Of a DNA stretch of 23,290 nt, positions 22,982-23,290 are shown one piece after another. The notes beneath the pieces were generated by a model. The model saw only the letters and a list, made by a program, of their open reading frames with translations. It did not search any database and had not been told where the DNA came from. Both the position numbers and the translations under genes were made by a program. Origin of the DNA: Lachnoclostridium sp. UBA739 (GTDB lineage: Bacteria; Bacillota_A; Clostridia; Lachnospirales; Lachnospiraceae); assembly GCA_002297865.1 (NCBI GenBank), contig DBKX01000225.1, positions 1-23,290 on the forward strand. The letters run 5' to 3'. Each line of letters opens with the position of its first letter. Within the stretch, counting starts at the first letter, position 1.

Positions 22982-23127
22982 GTTTTCTTTCATTTGATTT
23001 ATTTGGGTTTTGATTTGTTTATGTTTATTTGTTTATTTTGTTTGATTTGATACCGATAGGAAGGAGTCCTTGAAGTATCTACACATACCTTTCATTTCCT
23101 AAAGAATAAAATCGAATACATATATAG
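22982..23127. other. T/G-rich, C-free tract and AT-rich spacer, no gene seen
   Basis: From 22992 to 23052 there is no C at all and the plus strand is mostly T and G, with irregular TTTGATTT and GTTTATTT units. A Shine-Dalgarno-like AAGGAG within the palindrome AAGGAGTCCTT (23061-23071) follows, but no credible start codon is at proper distance. No coding sequence is supported. Confidence 0.5.
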
Positions 23128-23177
23128 AAGGAGTTATGTACTTTGTGCAAAGTGCATAACTCCTTTGTTTGTTTTTT
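23128..23177 (+). terminator. Strong intrinsic terminator
   Basis: AAGGAGTTATG (23128-23138) and ACTTT pair with AAAGT and CATAACTCCTT (23155-23165), one G-T, giving about 17 pairs around GTGC. TTTG, TTTG and T6 (23172-23177) follow. It ends either the spoIIR-murI-DUF1934 transcript or a separate small RNA. Confidence 0.85.
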
Positions 23178-23290
23178 ATGCATTATCATCGTAGGAACTC
23201 TTAAAATCTTAAAAATTATATAGAAAACCCCTCTAATTTCACATTCCGCCCATAATCCAACACATACTCGCTTTACCATGCTATAATCTA

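Noticed and set aside
23128..23159. Tiny frame MYFVQSA after GAAGGAG as a leader peptide
   Set aside because: The Shine-Dalgarno to ATG gap is only 2 nt, and the whole frame is the terminator stem.
23079..23279. 66-codon minus-strand open frame near the window end
   Set aside because: Crosses a strong terminator hairpin, has no Shine-Dalgarno and no recognisable domain.
1..23290. CRISPR array, tRNA/rRNA genes, insertion sequences or prophage
   Set aside because: No regularly spaced direct repeats, cloverleaf-like genes, transposase motifs or phage structural genes were seen on either strand.

Overview
The window looks like a chromosomal segment from an AT-rich, endospore-forming member of the Clostridia, most likely Lachnospiraceae (clostridial cluster XIVa). 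This is inferred from gene content, not from a search. The signs are sporulation genes (ytvI, a cotS-like gene, a sipL-like DUF3794/LysM gene, spoIIR), a T-box-controlled type-3 (archaeal/eukaryotic-like) prolyl-tRNA synthetase, an HD-domain Cca, a Veg homologue with a consensus sigma-A promoter, and strong AGGAGG ribosome binding sites throughout. I see no rRNA, tRNA, CRISPR array, insertion sequence or prophage gene.

Layout. 1-2734 (+): the end of a sensor kinase, its OmpR-type response regulator, a LiaF-like four-TM protein and a DUF4097-like repeat protein; together they look like a cell-envelope stress module. 2727-4564 (-): ytvI and an RluA-family pseudouridine synthase. 4565-7146 (+): an agr-type peptide quorum-sensing locus in the order AgrC-like kinase (broken in frame at a T8 tract), AgrD-like autoinducer precursor, AgrA-like LytTR regulator, with no AgrB. 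It is followed by a decayed gene fragment at 7216-7488. 7608-9441 (+): promoter, T-box leader and proS. 9442-10092: 650 bp with no convincing gene but with several hairpins and an orphan terminator. 10093-17169 (+): a LysR regulator overlapping cca, a CotS-like protein, a PEGA-repeat membrane protein, a PrcB-type lipoprotein and a membrane diguanylate cyclase. 17156-19117 (+): veg and sipL, separated by a terminator whose right arm is also the sipL Shine-Dalgarno. 19165-20739 (-): ispE followed by a GntR/FCD regulator. 20843-22887 (+): spoIIR behind a sigma-F-like promoter, murI and a DUF1934 gene. 22888-23290: a long imperfect hairpin, a C-free T/G-rich tract and a strong terminator, with no gene.

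The most unusual region is the agr-like locus. The precursor is clear, and its predicted ring (CIFIL) aligns position for position with the S. aureus group I ring (CDFIM). The processing protease is absent, the receptor kinase is out of frame by one T in a T8 run, the leader has a perfect 10-bp dyad and a hairpin around the ribosome binding site, and a second hairpin lies between the precursor and regulator genes. Most of the rest is conventional housekeeping and sporulation content, with several well-defined regulatory sites.
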